This document shows, piece after piece, positions 1 through 14,249 of a stretch of DNA of 64,000 nt. How positions within the stretch are numbered: position 1 is the first letter of the stretch; each line of letters starts with the position of its first letter. The DNA is from Paralichthys olivaceus (Eukaryota; Chordata; Actinopteri; Pleuronectiformes; Paralichthyidae). Both the position numbers and the translations under genes were made by a program. The DNA lies in the NCBI RefSeq assembly GCF_024713975.1, contig NC_091096.1:19566458-19630457 (forward strand), in the 5' to 3' direction. Under the pieces are notes generated by a model. The model saw only the letters and a list, made by a program, of their open reading frames with translations. It was not told where the DNA came from and made no database searches.

Positions 1-933
1 AGTCAGTAAATTAATAATATCCTTCTGGCAGAGTGCGCTTTATCTCCTACATACAGACAGATCTCGAGAGAACAATGAGGGGGTCCTAGTTTCCTGGTGC
101 CAGCTGCATCTCTATAGCATGGAGAGTGTCATGCATTTCTACATGGTGATCACTGAGGTCTGGTACAGCCTGCCTTCCTGCCGGTGTGACTTAGATGGAA
201 GGAGGGCTTGTGTGGCTTCATCTTCCACTTCCTGTGCTTCATGGTGCACCTTAGACATCTCTGTCCTTTATCTGCAAGCAGCAGCCTGTAATTAGGATTC
301 CTCTCCCAGCAGGCCCTGACGCAGAGGAAAGCAGATGTGGCTCACTGAGGCAGCAGGCGGACTGATGTTGCAGCTGTTGCTCCACATTAGACACAGTCTT
401 CACCTTCTCAAGCCAAGCTTGTTACCATGGCATGGCTCCACACAAACAATACCTGTATGCATGGGCTCTCTGAGGGTGAGTATCCATCGGAGCATGTACA
501 GACACTCACCAGCGCTAACTGTGTTCAGATCAAACGAGTCCTCAACAACCCTCCAGGATGCCACCGTGTTTGCACTCAGATGTTAAAATAGATAGAAAGC
601 AGCATATCTCTAGGTGCTGCCATCAAAAGAGGCGTCCTTTCAAGATGACAAGGATGTTTTTCCCCTTTCGACAACTAAAAGTTTGCAGTGACAAAAAACA
701 TTTCTTTGATGGTGCACAAATACACCTCTGTCCTACATTTGAGGCAGAATTTTCTTTTGCTATGTCATGAAAACAAACCTATAAAAAGACTCATCCATTT
801 TCGGCTGTTCTTAAAGCTAAAAAAAAAGAATAGTCACACTGGGTAAATTGCACCTTTTCTAAACACCAAACCTTCCATCGCCCTTTTCTTGTCAGTTTGA
901 CTGAGGCTGACTCATCTATGAATCATATCGTAC
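1..933. other. hmcn2 intron, left edge
   Basis: I looked on the minus strand for the exon that should complete Ig domain 10 and found no in-frame Cys/Trp Ig signature between acceptable splice sites. The stretch appears intronic. Confidence 0.5.
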
Positions 934-1017
934 CTTCGACGGGACAGGGGATGATGACCTTGCTGTTTGCTACTTTCTCCATGACGGCATCTCCAGGTTC
1001 TGCAAATGATGGGGCCT
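934..1017 (-). other. hmcn2: hmcn2 first half of Ig domain 10 (exon 25)
   Basis: An 84-bp phase 1-1 exon encodes the A-B strands with the first cysteine (VIIPCPVE). It has good splice sites (CACAG|AGGC and CGAAG|GTACGA). The half with the core Trp and second cysteine is not found between here and the left edge, so it should lie outside the window. Confidence 0.8.
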
Positions 1018-4000
1018 CTGTGAGGACATAAAAAACCATGTTAAATGCTGGTTCAAAGAGCGAGGACATGCAGCACACTCATCTAAAGTGTAATGAGTAT
1101 CATTTATTAATAAATGTTCCAGTGTAGGTATTAACTGTGGGTATAAGAACTCAGGACCTGAGGGTCTGTTGTTGGTGTCAGATTTAAGACTTCTCACAGG
1201 CACAATTAAAAATCAGTTAATATCAGCCTGAGGCTAAGCATTAGTGAAACAGATCATTTTTGTGATCAGGGAAAATCATTCTTATCTGTCCTCACAAAAT
1301 TACTTGTGGTTTCACACTGTTCTGCCTCAAATCTCTGATTCAGACTTGCTAAAACCAAATGAAACATTTGAATTTGTCAATATAAATGTATTTGATCTGA
1401 TGTAAAACAAGTTTATGATGAAGTAGGAATCACAGGAAAGCACCAGAGGCAGCAGGGATCTGGGATACCAGAGCTGCACATGTTTATCATTTCTACAAAA
1501 GTGGATGTTGAAATACTGATGAGCAAGAATAATGTTGTTTACAGTTTGTACAGTGTAAATATGAACGGACCAAGAATAGAGGCCTGCAGCATCCCTTAAC
1601 TGATGTAAGGAAGGTTTGATTCAGCACAGCTTGCCACAACTGTCTCTTATACAAGTTATACAACTTGTAACTGAGGCTTTAAGTGCAGCTTCAGGAGGTA
1701 ATTACAACTGCTTATCAGATTGTCAAATAGTTTTGGACAATGTCTCCTCCCATGGTGGCTGAACATTTCTTTAATTTACCTAAACTGAAAGAGAGATTCA
1801 CCCCCATTGCACACTTACCCGATTAGCGAAGGTGAGAAAGGCGCAAGGGTTTGAACTTAGAACACTCTCTAGCTCCCTTTTTTTATTCCCTGTCAAAACT
1901 ATTTGTGACACTTTTTGGTGAACAGCTATGAATGTCTTCCAGAAGAGACTGTCACTATGTGGGTCACTATCTCTGTTTTGACACAGTATCACATCTGCTT
2001 TCCTTTGTGGCTGTCAGAACAAACAGTTATTTTCTAGTATAACTGGCCTTTATCCTCTTGCAGCATGGAGCTACTGTACCTCCAGAGAATTCTCCTCAAG
2101 ACAGAGAGAGCGTCTAAAACTGGGACACTGTAAGTGAATACACATGTTCAAATGGGCAGTGCTAGATAATGGTTATCCAAATAGATGTTACAGATCATGA
2201 TTCACAACATACTGTATAATTTACAAAGGTTTGTTCTGCTTATTCTTAAAGGGAACAACCACGATTTGAAGAGCAGAACTGCTGATATTCACCAAGAATT
2301 TCCAGCTTGATCTCCAGAGTCTCCTCTCCTGCACTGTTCCTGGCCACACACTGGTAGGTACCCTGGTCAGCGAGTTTGACCTGCTGGATCCTGAAGGGCG
2401 TCGTGTTGACCCCAACAGGAAGCCCATTATGAAACCAAGTTACCTCAGGGCTCGGCTCTCCCTGGACCACACATGGCAGAGTCACTGTCTGGCCAATCAG
2501 GGCTTTCAGGAGGGAGGGCGCCGGCTGAATCCTTGGCTTAGCTGAGGACAAAAACAAATATCGTAAATGCACCTTTCCACACATCTGTTAAAAGCCTATA
2601 TATTTACATATCTCACATATTTAACATATGTTAGAAGGGATGTATTTACATGGAGTCAAGCAACATTACATCATTTACGTTTAAAGTTTGTAATAAAGCC
2701 CCGCAGAATTACCTTGAATGTGTAAATTGTAGCTTACGGACATGTTGCCCGCTGGGTTTTCTGCAGTGCACATGTAGAGTTTACTATCAATCAGGCGCAC
2801 ATCAGTGATCTTCAGAGAGCCTGAAGGCAAAACAGTGAACCTGGGAAGTGGTTAGGGGTCAAGGGCAAAGAGGTGGAGAAAACACAACAAGCCATGAGTC
2901 ACTGAAGATTTACAACCGCTGTGTTTTGGAGAAGAGCTGCTCTTGTTTTCAAGCAATATTTTCCCCTAGTCTGCTATTTACATGGTGAAGCATGCTTACC
3001 TCTATATGAGAGAATAAAGAGTGAAATATTTACAAAGGCGGTCCTGTGTTTACAGTACTGGGCAGCCAATATTAATGTGTATGTGTCACTGATGTGTATT
3101 GTTGTATCAACCCTGACTATGAGGATGAATTTCAAAATGCAATTTTGTTTCTTTAACTATTTGTGGTAGAAGATGAGCTTATGAAACAGAAATATCGGTA
3201 CAATCTGAGTACCAAAGAGTCATTAATGAAGTGAGTAATTGATTCATTTCCACAAAATGTGAGCATTTCTCAAAGGAAACACTGCCCATTGTGTTATTTG
3301 TACATGTGTTGAAATATATTAGAAAGCTGTGAAAGTTGTTAACAGCACTAAGTGGAATCTGGACTTTAGCCAGTGACTTGAAATCTCTTCAATGAGTTTT
3401 TACTTTAACAATCACTATTGTGCAAGGTAATTATAGAGTAAAAGAGCAGCCAGAGTTTGGCCTGATGATGTCCGTGTGGGAAAGGTCATAGGCCCAGGAA
3501 AATCAATGCGTGTTGTGCTGTTGGGAACAATGATGTTTGCAGAAACTACATGTTTATCACTAAGGAATTACGGATCATTGAAATTGAGCCCCAGTCTTAT
3601 GGTGTCACAGACGAAAACAGTTAATGCAAAACCAGACATTTGTAATTATATACTTTTGGCTCAGACAGGGACAAGTTAGATGTAGATATGGCCAACACAC
3701 TGCCGTCGACTCCAGAAACACAGCAGTAAAAAGTAGGGTAAAGTATATAAATGTAGGTCAGCATTGTTAAAGGCCTGCGTGGTAGCCTGAATTGTACCAG
3801 AGGCAATCCAGCTGTGTAAATGCATAATATGCAGAAATATAAACACACCTCTACGATTTATCTTAGATAAGTGTGTCTGCTAAGTAACCGAATTATAACA
3901 ATAACATGTTTGTGTGAGTGGAAATGAACTGGAAGCACAAAGAGCTCTCTATTTCAGCCACACATGTGTAATGTCGCTCCCCCGCTTCCTCAAACAAGTC

Positions 4001-7000
4001 TTAGGAGGGGCAGCTACATTCAACACCGAAACCACACGACTGAATTTGCCGCGGTCAACCTGCGACGCGGCTACTCCACGGTGAAGACCGTCGCAACAAG
4101 CTCGAGCACACGTAACCCCCCCCCTCGGCCATCCATCACTCCCCACTCTGGTGTCAAGTCATCTGTGTACACAGTCTGACACAAGGACTAACTGGGACAA
4201 ATTGGCCTCATCAGGATTAAGCCTGAGGTGACCCGAGCTCTGTCTCTTTTTGCTATGACTGGGCTAAATGCATGACGATGACAGAAACCTCACCACCCAC
4301 TGATTTCAGATATTTCAACAATCACTGCCCCCTGGTCACTTCCTCTGACCCACACCCCTCTGAGTGTAGCTGGAGAGAATTAATCTCTCTTTACGCGGCC
4401 TGCCTGTATCCGCCCGTCCTGCATATGCAAAGCACAGGGCTTGTGTGGGGGTTGTTCACAGAGATGTGTTATTCTCATCAGACAGGACCAGTAAAGAGTC
4501 AGCATGTTGTTTTACTACTGGAGCCCCCCAGGGAATCCAAACATCAGGCAGACGGGGCTTGTATCTCTTCCTCTGTCAGTTCGTTTTCCTCCCCTCTTCC
4601 TGGCAACCCCCCCCACCTTTTCGCTGGCCCCGCACTAGTAATGCTTGTATCAGGGTCACCTCAGCTTTAAACCCCCCCTCTGTCTTTCGTCTATCTATCC
4701 AGAACCATTCAGTCTGGTGTCTGCCCCAAAAAGTGTGTCTGTCATCCATCCTCTGTGTCTCGACTCAGCCAGCCTGTCTGCACCCACAGTGACCACACAT
4801 GAAAGCTGGGAGTCAGTGAACCAGGAGGGACCAGATGTTCCTGCTCAGTTTAGGCTGCACACAGCTCTGCGACAGACTGTAGCTGCCTCTGCTTAACTGC
4901 CCTTCACAAGGCATCAGCAAATAAACTCAAGCATGGGCAGGAGCTCTGACTTGCAGCCAGCTTCAGTCAGAGGCTCTTGTAAAAGCTGAGTCAGATGTTA
5001 GCTAAAGTCAGAGGGAAGGCATGGCGACAGTCTGTTGTTACATGATGTTTCACTCATTTTTACGGCATCGTCGCCAGAGTGACGTAAGACTTCCTCTTAC
5101 CCAGCTGTGACGGGGGGGATGGGATGCCCGTTTCTGCTCCATGTGACGAGTGGGGATGGACTTCCCTGGGCCTCGCATGGAAGAACAACCTCTGCTCCCA
5201 CCTCTGCTGTCATCTTCACTGTGTTGTCATGGTCGCTCACACCCATTATCTTGGGCATGGCTAGGGAAGAGGGCAAGAAGTTGTAAGAAAACCACAAAGG
5301 CTCTTACGTCAAACTGCTTTGTTTCTCCAAACAGGATTTTTTTGTCTGTGAATATCCACAGACAGAGGTCAGACATTGTTACATCAAGCCATGCTATGTT
5401 TGGGGCATTAATACGTCCTTACTGTTGACACTGAGCTGGATCTCACGGCTGGCGTAGCCCACAGGACTGGTGGCGGTGCAGATGTAGATACCTGCATCGT
5501 CGGCGGTGGGGTGGGGGATGTGGAGGTATCCATCAGGATCATACTGAAGCGAGGAGTGATCTCTGAGCACAGGCTGCCTACCCTGTAGAGGAACAGCAGA
5601 AACAATTATACTGCAGATAAAAGCTGTGCATACAATAACACAGGCACACCAAGTTTAGTTTCCAGTTTACAGCCTGACCTTTTGATGTCTAATGTAATAA
5701 CTGAGCATCGCTCTGCATCCCTGTTTACATGCACATGAGAATGAAGTCTGATGTACACGCACTGGCTGTGAACATGAAATAGCTTTTACAAATTCCTTTT
5801 CCTGACAAGAAAAGAAATGAACTTGACTCTTGAGCATCACTATGAAAATGTTGGGGGGAAAAAAGGAGCAGCAGCGCAATGTTATATAACAAAGTAGCTG
5901 TTTATGTCTTTATGGAAAAATATCAAATCACTGCGGTTAATGATTGCAGTGCCTAAATTCATTATGCAGTCTTCTATATATGACCATTTGGAAACTGCTG
6001 CTTGCAGAGAAATCATTTGTGTCTAAGAATGATCATATTACTGGTTTATATCTGGTTGCCAGTTTGCCTTTTTTTTTAGCTTCTTATGATGTGACTTTGT
6101 TCACTCTGCAAGGGGTTTTAAATAGATTTCTAAGGTACAATAAAACATTGTGTGATTTCTCACAGTCAAGCAACAATATAGTAATGTTGCCATGGTTACA
6201 CCCTTTCTTTTCAGGGTGATCAAGTCCTGATTGCAACAGTTATTGTTGTGTTCTGAGAAATCTGATCATAGGCCAGGAGGAAAAACTAATTTTATTAATA
6301 TGCCCTATAGGTAAATAAAAAAACAGTTATGCAAATACTTGTATTCAAAGTGTTACGTACTACTAACAAATGTTTGTTAAAAGTGGAATGCAAAGATAGT
6401 CACTGGAGCCTTGTAAATTCAATTAAAATTAAAAAATATCAGAGTTAATTTTCATCAGCCATTTTCCTGTTTCAACATTAACGTTATTATCTTAATGCAA
6501 TTATGCACATTTGTCAACACAAATCTGTCATATATAAGCAGAGGGTCTTGGTTCTAGACTTGAAATAAAGATGGATGACATGTCTCCATTTCGTCCCTCT
6601 ACACTAAGAATGAAGCCAGAATATCCATCTGCCATCTCTTGATGTCTTTTCGAGCTAGATTCTTTACAGTAGTGAACATTTAGTTGAGCGAAGGTGTTGA
6701 TTTCCCACCAATACATTAAATCATTACGAATATCATCACTATGGGTATACACATGCTCATTACATTAATAGCTAACATGAATGGTTTGGCTCAAACTGAA
6801 CGAAAAAATCTAAATCCCCTCACCAGTACAGGCCTGGACATTGATCTTAGCTTTTGTTTGACCGTTACATGCTTAATATGTTTTTTAACTCAGCAGCTAT
6901 TCACAAAATGGTAATAATGATTCATGTTAAGATGAACAGATGCCAAATGGGTTCCTCTGTAATGCTGTGGGAATCAGAACTAGCCGTTTAGTCAAGCATG

Positions 7001-10000
7001 AGTGTCTGGGATTCAGCCAATTTATATCATTTAAATGATGATTTGCACTGCAAGTGTAACATCCTACCTTGGACCAGACAACATTTGGCTTGGGAACGCC
7101 ACTGGCTTCGCACGACAGTGTGATGTCCACGCCTTTGTTAGCTATGTAGTGGTACGGACCAGCGTTGATCTCGGGGGGCACTGTGGAAGAAGTAGATCAC
7201 GAAGCACAGCTGCTGTCTGACTGGTCATGAAAAAGCGGACTCACAACATTATCACTGGCCACAGCCGGCCAGCGGTATCTGCGCTCGAGGCATTTCTTCA
7301 TTACAAACCTGATGATGAACTATAATCTGGCCCGTCTGTCATTACGTGCCTATGAACAAAATGGCCCTTTCATCAAAGCATGCAGTAAATGAACCCTCTC
7401 ACTATGATGACAGCAGGTGGTCAAGTCATTGACATAGTGTTGTTTTCCAAGCTGAGTCAGCACATAGTTGGCCTGACTGTCCATCGCTGTGGTCCAAACC
7501 TGCCAGTGTCTCTTACATATAGAAACTGTATTCAGGGATGGAAACTTTAGGAATTGCTTGACCTTTTTAGAGAGGTTTATTTAATTACCTCCTTTACCTA
7601 GAGGAGGTTATGTTTTCACTGTCGGTATGTTGGTTTGTTGTCGGCAGGATTAGGTAAAAACTTACAACAAGAAAGGATGGGACATGGGGAAAGAAAGGAC
7701 TCATTAAACCCGTCGCAGATCTAGTCAAACAATGTTTTCACTTTCTTTTTAGAGCGTGTGTTTGACATTAACATTTGACTGTTGTGCTTTGGCAGTGTTT
7801 GCCCTGTACTTGGCGCCATTCTTGTCTCATTTATAAGCCTATTTAGATGTTAGATGAAAAGAGAGACCACTTTTATGTCAGTGTGAAGACTAAAGGCACA
7901 TTCACATTATCAGAGCTATTGCATGTGTCTTCTCATTATCGTGTGCGTGGTGTGTTGCGACAGCTGTGTGCGGCTGCCTGTGCTCAAATTCGTCAAACGT
8001 TGTCAAACCCCAAGCTGTGATGACGTCTGGGTGCAGCCAAAGTGCTTCAACGGAAAGATGGACGAGAACCACATACGGTTTTGAATTTCCACAATGTGTG
8101 TTAGCTTTTACCCACAATAAGCCACATGTTTAGACCAGGCAAAAAATATATTTGCTTGCTGAAATATGAGCATGTAGTCAATGCAGCTGATTTGTGTCAC
8201 AGATTCTCAGTGAAATATACCAATCTGCTGCTAGCAACATTAGCATTGTACCTTATTAGTTCTGAAGCAGTAAATGCTGAGGGGAGTAACAGACCTATCA
8301 GCACGTCTCAAGTTCACTAATATCTTTTGAACCAAAATTAGCGGATAAATGCCGGTTCTTTAAACGAGGGTAAACTTGCTAAAAAAGTGACTGACTCCTT
8401 TCCCATTTTTTTCCCCTGGTGTTTGACCTCACTCTCAGCAAGAAAGCATATAAGCTTTCAAAATGTTTTGTCTATTCCTTTAATATCTTCTCTTACCTTG
8501 GACCTCCAGGGTGACTGTGATGTTCATGGAGCCTGCTACATTCACCGCAGTGCAGACGTATGTGCCAGTGTCCTCTGGGGTAGTTCTTTCAATGTATAGA
8601 CTGCCATCACTCCTCAGGAACATCCTCCCATTTAGCTGAACCTGTGCAGAAAGGTAAAAAGACTTTCTGTCACACAGGGAGACAAAGATTCTCTGTGTGA
8701 TGCACAGTTAAGTTAAATATTAGTCTTACGGGTTTTCCATTTTGGGACCAATGTCTTTCTGGAAGAGGTATTCCGTCCAGCAGCATGCAAGGAATACTCA
8801 GGGACTGACCAACACCAGTGGTAATGATTGGTGCACCATGAGCCAAGACAGGGGGCTCTGCATGAAAAGTGAGTGCAAACACATATGTATGTAGTAAACA
8901 AGAGCAGGAAAGTATTTAAAGGTGGATGTGGAGTTCATGCCACTGTCTGTAAAATAGAAGAGAGCCTTTAAGCGTACCCAGTCCAGTGACAGTAACTCTG
9001 GCCTCAGTTTTGCTGGTTCCAAACTGGTTCTTGGCCTCACAGATGTAGAGCCCCTCATCATCCAGCCAGACACCTGCAGTCAAACACAGTGAAACAGCCC
9101 TTACTTCAACATCACTCTCTATATGTCTGAAAGCACGCAGCATGTCTTCACTCACTGACGAAGAAAACACTTAATCTCCCAAAAAATCCATGCTAATGGC
9201 AGTTAAGTCCTCTGCTCAATAATAAGTGGTATTATTGGTTTGACTTGGCTATAATTAAGAGTTAAAAATAGAAAAAAAGGGGATTAATGGGTTTGGCTCA
9301 GCTGCCGGCCTGCTGACACAAATGTCCCACTCTGTAAATTCCCCCTGGAGATCACATGTTGGAGGATGTACACGATTCAGTTTGTGTGTTTTGATAGTCG
9401 GACAGATGTTTTAAGAGGTGATAACAAGACATTATGCATAAAAGTAGAAAAAATTAGCAGAGACATTTTCTAAAACATTTGCAGGTAAAAAAAATAGACA
9501 TATCCTGCAGATTAAGTTAATTGGGTCATTTGGCAGCCACAAATGGAAACAGTGACAGAATCAGTACATGCAAATATGTATGTTACTCTCCTGTGTAATG
9601 TTACACGCTCTGTCAACATTGAGTCTCAGGAGCACAAAGGTTCACCTTCAGATAATTTCGGCTACATTCGTTTTTTGGCAGGCTGAGCGGCCTCACAGTT
9701 CACAACTTGCACAGGTGAGATTCCAATCTCACACTGAAGGATACTACAATGGAGGAAGGGACAAGCTACTCTTGCAGGATGATTAATATCTCAAAAGTAA
9801 AGTGTCATTTTTGTCTTTCACAGAGCAGATGTGGTGCTTTTAGCAGGATGGATATTTAATGTTTTGAGACATCTACTTTGTAGACATCTACCCCCCAGTT
9901 AGACTGAACTTCTTTGCTCTGGCAGTTTTCAATAGATAACTCACTCTGGATTAAAAGATGGCCGTTCTCCAGCTGCATTGTTCTGCTGTGGCTGTCCGTC

Positions 10001-13000
10001 CTCGTAACAATCTGTCTGCCGTCCTTTCTGTGCCAGGTCACCATTGGCTGCGGGAACCCACGGGCAACGCAGGGGAGGGTGATATTCTCTCCTACGTTAG
10101 CTGCCACGTCAACCGGTGCCTCAGAGAACAATGGCCCCGCTGTGGAGGGAATGGTGGTGGAAGATGGATTTTCCTTTGCATATATTTGAGAGAAAAATAA
10201 GCTTCATGAGGAACATTGACATGTGGTCTAACCTCCAACCTCCAGAGTGACAGTGCCAGCAGAGCTTCCAGCAGAACTACTGGCCACACAGCTGTACTGG
10301 CCGGCGTCAACCTCCTGTACCCCTCGAATGTGCAGGGTGCCACGGTGGATGTCCTGCTCAACAAAAGGAGCAGAGCCCACCTCAAGCTCACCTGGAAACA
10401 CAAACAGAACAAGCCTGTTGATCTCTAACATGGACATTCCCACAGTCACGTTGATGTGCACACACTCTTTGACCTCAACTAACCTTTGAACCAGTGGAAA
10501 AGGGGAGAGGGAACACCAGTGGCTTGACACTCTAGAGTGGCATCACTGCCGACAGACACAAGCACAATCTGCTGTGTCACTGTTACCCTCGGCACCTCTG
10601 GATTAAAAAGAAAGACATTTAGCATGAAGTTCAATTTAGTAAGGATTCTTAATTTATAGAAAGTAACCAGTTTTTACTGCAGTGTTACTTTAAAGATATA
10701 CCCCAGTAATGTGAAAACTTACATTACGTAAACATTTTATGTCGACAGAGATGCTTTTGTAAAAGGCAGACAGCAGAGCTGAGAGAATGGAATTATCTAT
10801 TTTACAAGGCTCTCGCTGCCTTGGAAGATTAATGTTGTGAGTCAAAAGTGTGTATAATACCAGCATGCCCCAGGAAGAGGCTGCCGCAGTCCATCAGTGT
10901 TGAAGTTTATGTCAACCACTAACAGACAGCCGTGACTGAAACTTCAGGCTTACAACTGTCAGCACTCACAAAGCAAGGAGAGAAATATCCTACTGTGTGA
11001 GACAAGGCAGCGTGTGGCCACAACTCGCTTGTGCTCTACTCAAAGCCAGAGCTCGACTCACACTGGATACTATTCAGGGATTAATTCAGGACAAATGTTG
11101 CTAAGGAATAGTCAACAACAAAGACAAAAAAAATACTATTCAGAACAGAAATCAAAATAAATGAGATTCCAAAACTGTTAATTCAACAAAAGCATTTCAT
11201 CTGATCGGTTGACTTACCTGCAAAAGTAAGTGACACCGAATGAGAAGCAGTTCCAACCTCATTGGTTGCCAGACAAGTGTAATTCCCAGCATCCTCTGGG
11301 AGAGCCCCTCTAATGGTCAGAACTCCGTACTGGTTTATACTCAGCCTGCATTATACAAATGTGAGAACTCCCATTTGTTTCAATTCAATTCTTCTGCTTT
11401 ACTGGGATATCATGTGAGAAGTTTTTTGAATACATCAGCTTTTACATATTCAGACATATAACATTTGTGGTTTGAGGGAAAAAAGACTTCGGATCAGTAG
11501 ATGTAAATTTATAGGGTGATGCAAACAAGATGTGGAAGTTGATGTTGTTGAAGTTGAATATAATGACTCTCTGACTCCGCTGCGCCGGAGGTGTTGAGTG
11601 GGCTGAGAGTTCCCTTACCTCGGGCGATTAGTGAGGAACAGGTTTCCATGGCTCCAGAAGAGCTGGGGAGGGGGGGAGCCGGACGCCGAGCAGACAAGGC
11701 GGATCTCGTCCCCTCGGGAGAAAGCCTGGCTCTGTGGGTGAACCACCACAGAAGGAGCCTCTACAATTGGAGTCAAACAGAGGCAAAAATGTTGACAGTG
11801 ACTCAGGGTCTCGTCAGTGCTGCATGATGTCATTTACAACTTCCCGATCAAGCGTTAAACTCCTGATGATGTGCGCTTCAATGCAGTTACCAAGCACTCC
11901 GTGTTTAACATGTGACTCGTGGATCATAGTGAGGACACGTTTCACATGTATTTGGTTATGTTTGAAATGAAGCCACTCTTTTCAACATGCATCACTTCGT
12001 TCTGATGGGAAACATTTTCTGATGAGGAAGTGGCTCGATCTGACTGCGAAGAGGTTGAGCCAATAATGGAAAACAGATGACAGGCGCCTGAGAGAAGCCA
12101 TGAGGCCCTCAGTGCATTAAGCGTTTAAGCAGATGGCCTGCGGGGTATCATCCGACCGTACCTGGGACGAGAAGCCACACAGTGATTCTGCTGTCTCCGT
12201 GGGTGTTGGTGGCCACACAGTGGTACTCCCCAGCATCCTGAGTCCGCACCCCATTGACCTGCAGGGACGAATCCGCCAGCAGCTTCACTCTTCCTGCGTG
12301 GGCCCGAATGGTACGACCTGCGTGATGCCAGGTTAAGTTGTGGCGCATGGATCCCTCTACCTGGCAGGACAGCAGGGCGACGCCGCCGACCACGGAAGTC
12401 ACGTTGACTGCTGGCTTCAGGACCGGAGGAGGCTCTGTTTGAAACATGACCAAAACATCAAACTCATGTTATCAGCTGTGATACAAACAGTACGGATAAA
12501 GTTTACTTTACATCCAAATGTTTGTCCTGGCCTGCTTTGTATCACGCCATGAATCAGAGACTTCAGAAAAATGGTTGGAACTGATTTCAAAGCTTTGCTG
12601 CAACTGCGATACATTTTTGCAAAACGCTGTGTGTGTGTGCGTGCGTGCATTAGTGTACGAGTGTTATACCTCGAACGGTCAACTGGGTTAAGGCACGTCC
12701 CTGTCCTGCGCTGCTTTGCGCAATGCACTCATACAGGCCCTCATCCCCGGCTGAGGCGTGGGCAATCTCCCATGATGCTATGGCAGAGTTCCTGATACAA
12801 AGACATGTTTGGTTCGTTGAGAGCCCATTTTACATCACATTCAATTAGTGTCTCTGGCATTCATAAACACACTGGGAATAGTTTTCACTGCACGTCAGCT
12901 TAATTTCATGAATGTAATTCAAAGCAGAGTGTCGGCACCAAGAAAGAATAGGCACTTTGTTAATTTTTAAGATGACACAATCAAACATGTAATGTTCACT

Positions 13001-14190
13001 AAATTTACTCTGTATACCTGTTTCCTGACATATGAGCCAATAAAGCTCGAGTCAAGCAGCACTAATGCTCTACAGACGTGCTCATGAGTGACCTAATTAG
13101 TGTTTTTACTGCAGGTAATGGGCTCATGAAGCTGCAGCATCTGGGGGAATCTAAAGAAGAGCGAAAAACTCACTGAAAGAACTTCTCCTCTCCCAGTGTA
13201 ATCCCACTTCTGCTAAATCTTAGCCTGTAGGGAATGTCACTCTCCACGGAGCAGGCGATCACAGTGGGCTGCATGTAAAACCCCTTCACCACATCAGGCA
13301 TGCTCACAGCTGGGGGATCTACACAAGCGAGGAAACAAAGGTTAAAGGTCAATGGAGAGATTGATGAGGTGTGAGAGACACTGCGGAGTGGCTTTGGTAA
13401 GATGTGTCTGCAGGGAGGTGGGGGGAAGCTGTCTTGCCTGGAACGATGTTGGTGTAAGAGACACTGGACAGCCTCTGGAAGCGGTAGCCCTCCTCGTCTT
13501 TGCCTGTCACCTTGATGAAGAAGCTCTGGGAGGGAGTGCGAAACTCCGGGAGACTCCACAGTCCTTGTTGGCCAAGGTCAGAGGGCAGCGGCACGGGGAT
13601 TGTGCGCAAGGAGCGCCCTGAGCCTGACATCAGCTCCATGTGGCTCAGCTGACCTGGAGGCTTCAGGCCAGTACATTTCAGTAAAACGTGAGCTGGAAGT
13701 CCTGGGGTAGATGAAGAAAGATCACCATGACGTCATCTGCTGTGAGAATTCCCAGTGAAATAGGCCTCAAGAAACTAAAATAAATATGTTAGGCACCTTT
13801 TACTGGCCTTTCCCTGGTGTGGTTGAACTCAGAAACTGGTACACTGGAAAAGCCAGCCCGGAAGTCAAGATTGCTGACTCCTGTGACCCTCAGAGTATGA
13901 CGCCCGCTGCAGCTCACCTTTAGAAATAAAGCAAAAGTATTCAATTAGGCAACTGTCATTAAACAGTCAAAGATACAAGATTAATGAATTATTCACCAAA
14001 GCAGTACCTTCAGTTTCCAGGCTCCAGGTCTGGGAAACTTCAGGTTGACAATACGTGCAGAGTTGGGAATGTTCAACATCTCTTTAAGGCCCTGCTCCAC
14101 TCCAACTACACGACCTAGAAGAACAGGAAGATTTCAGTGTGAAATATGTTTTCACTTATTTTATGTAAATTAATTCAGGAACGAGGAAAA

Positions 14191-14249
<59 letters not shown>

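Noticed and set aside
480..560. Possible further hmcn2 exon on the minus strand near a GTGAGT donor
   Set aside because: No frame shows an Ig Cys/Trp pattern and no matching acceptor keeps phase 1.
4272..4896. Overlapping open frames in an hmcn2 intron (plus strand)
   Set aside because: Composition is proline/serine-rich by chance from a CT-rich stretch; no homology and opposite to the gene.
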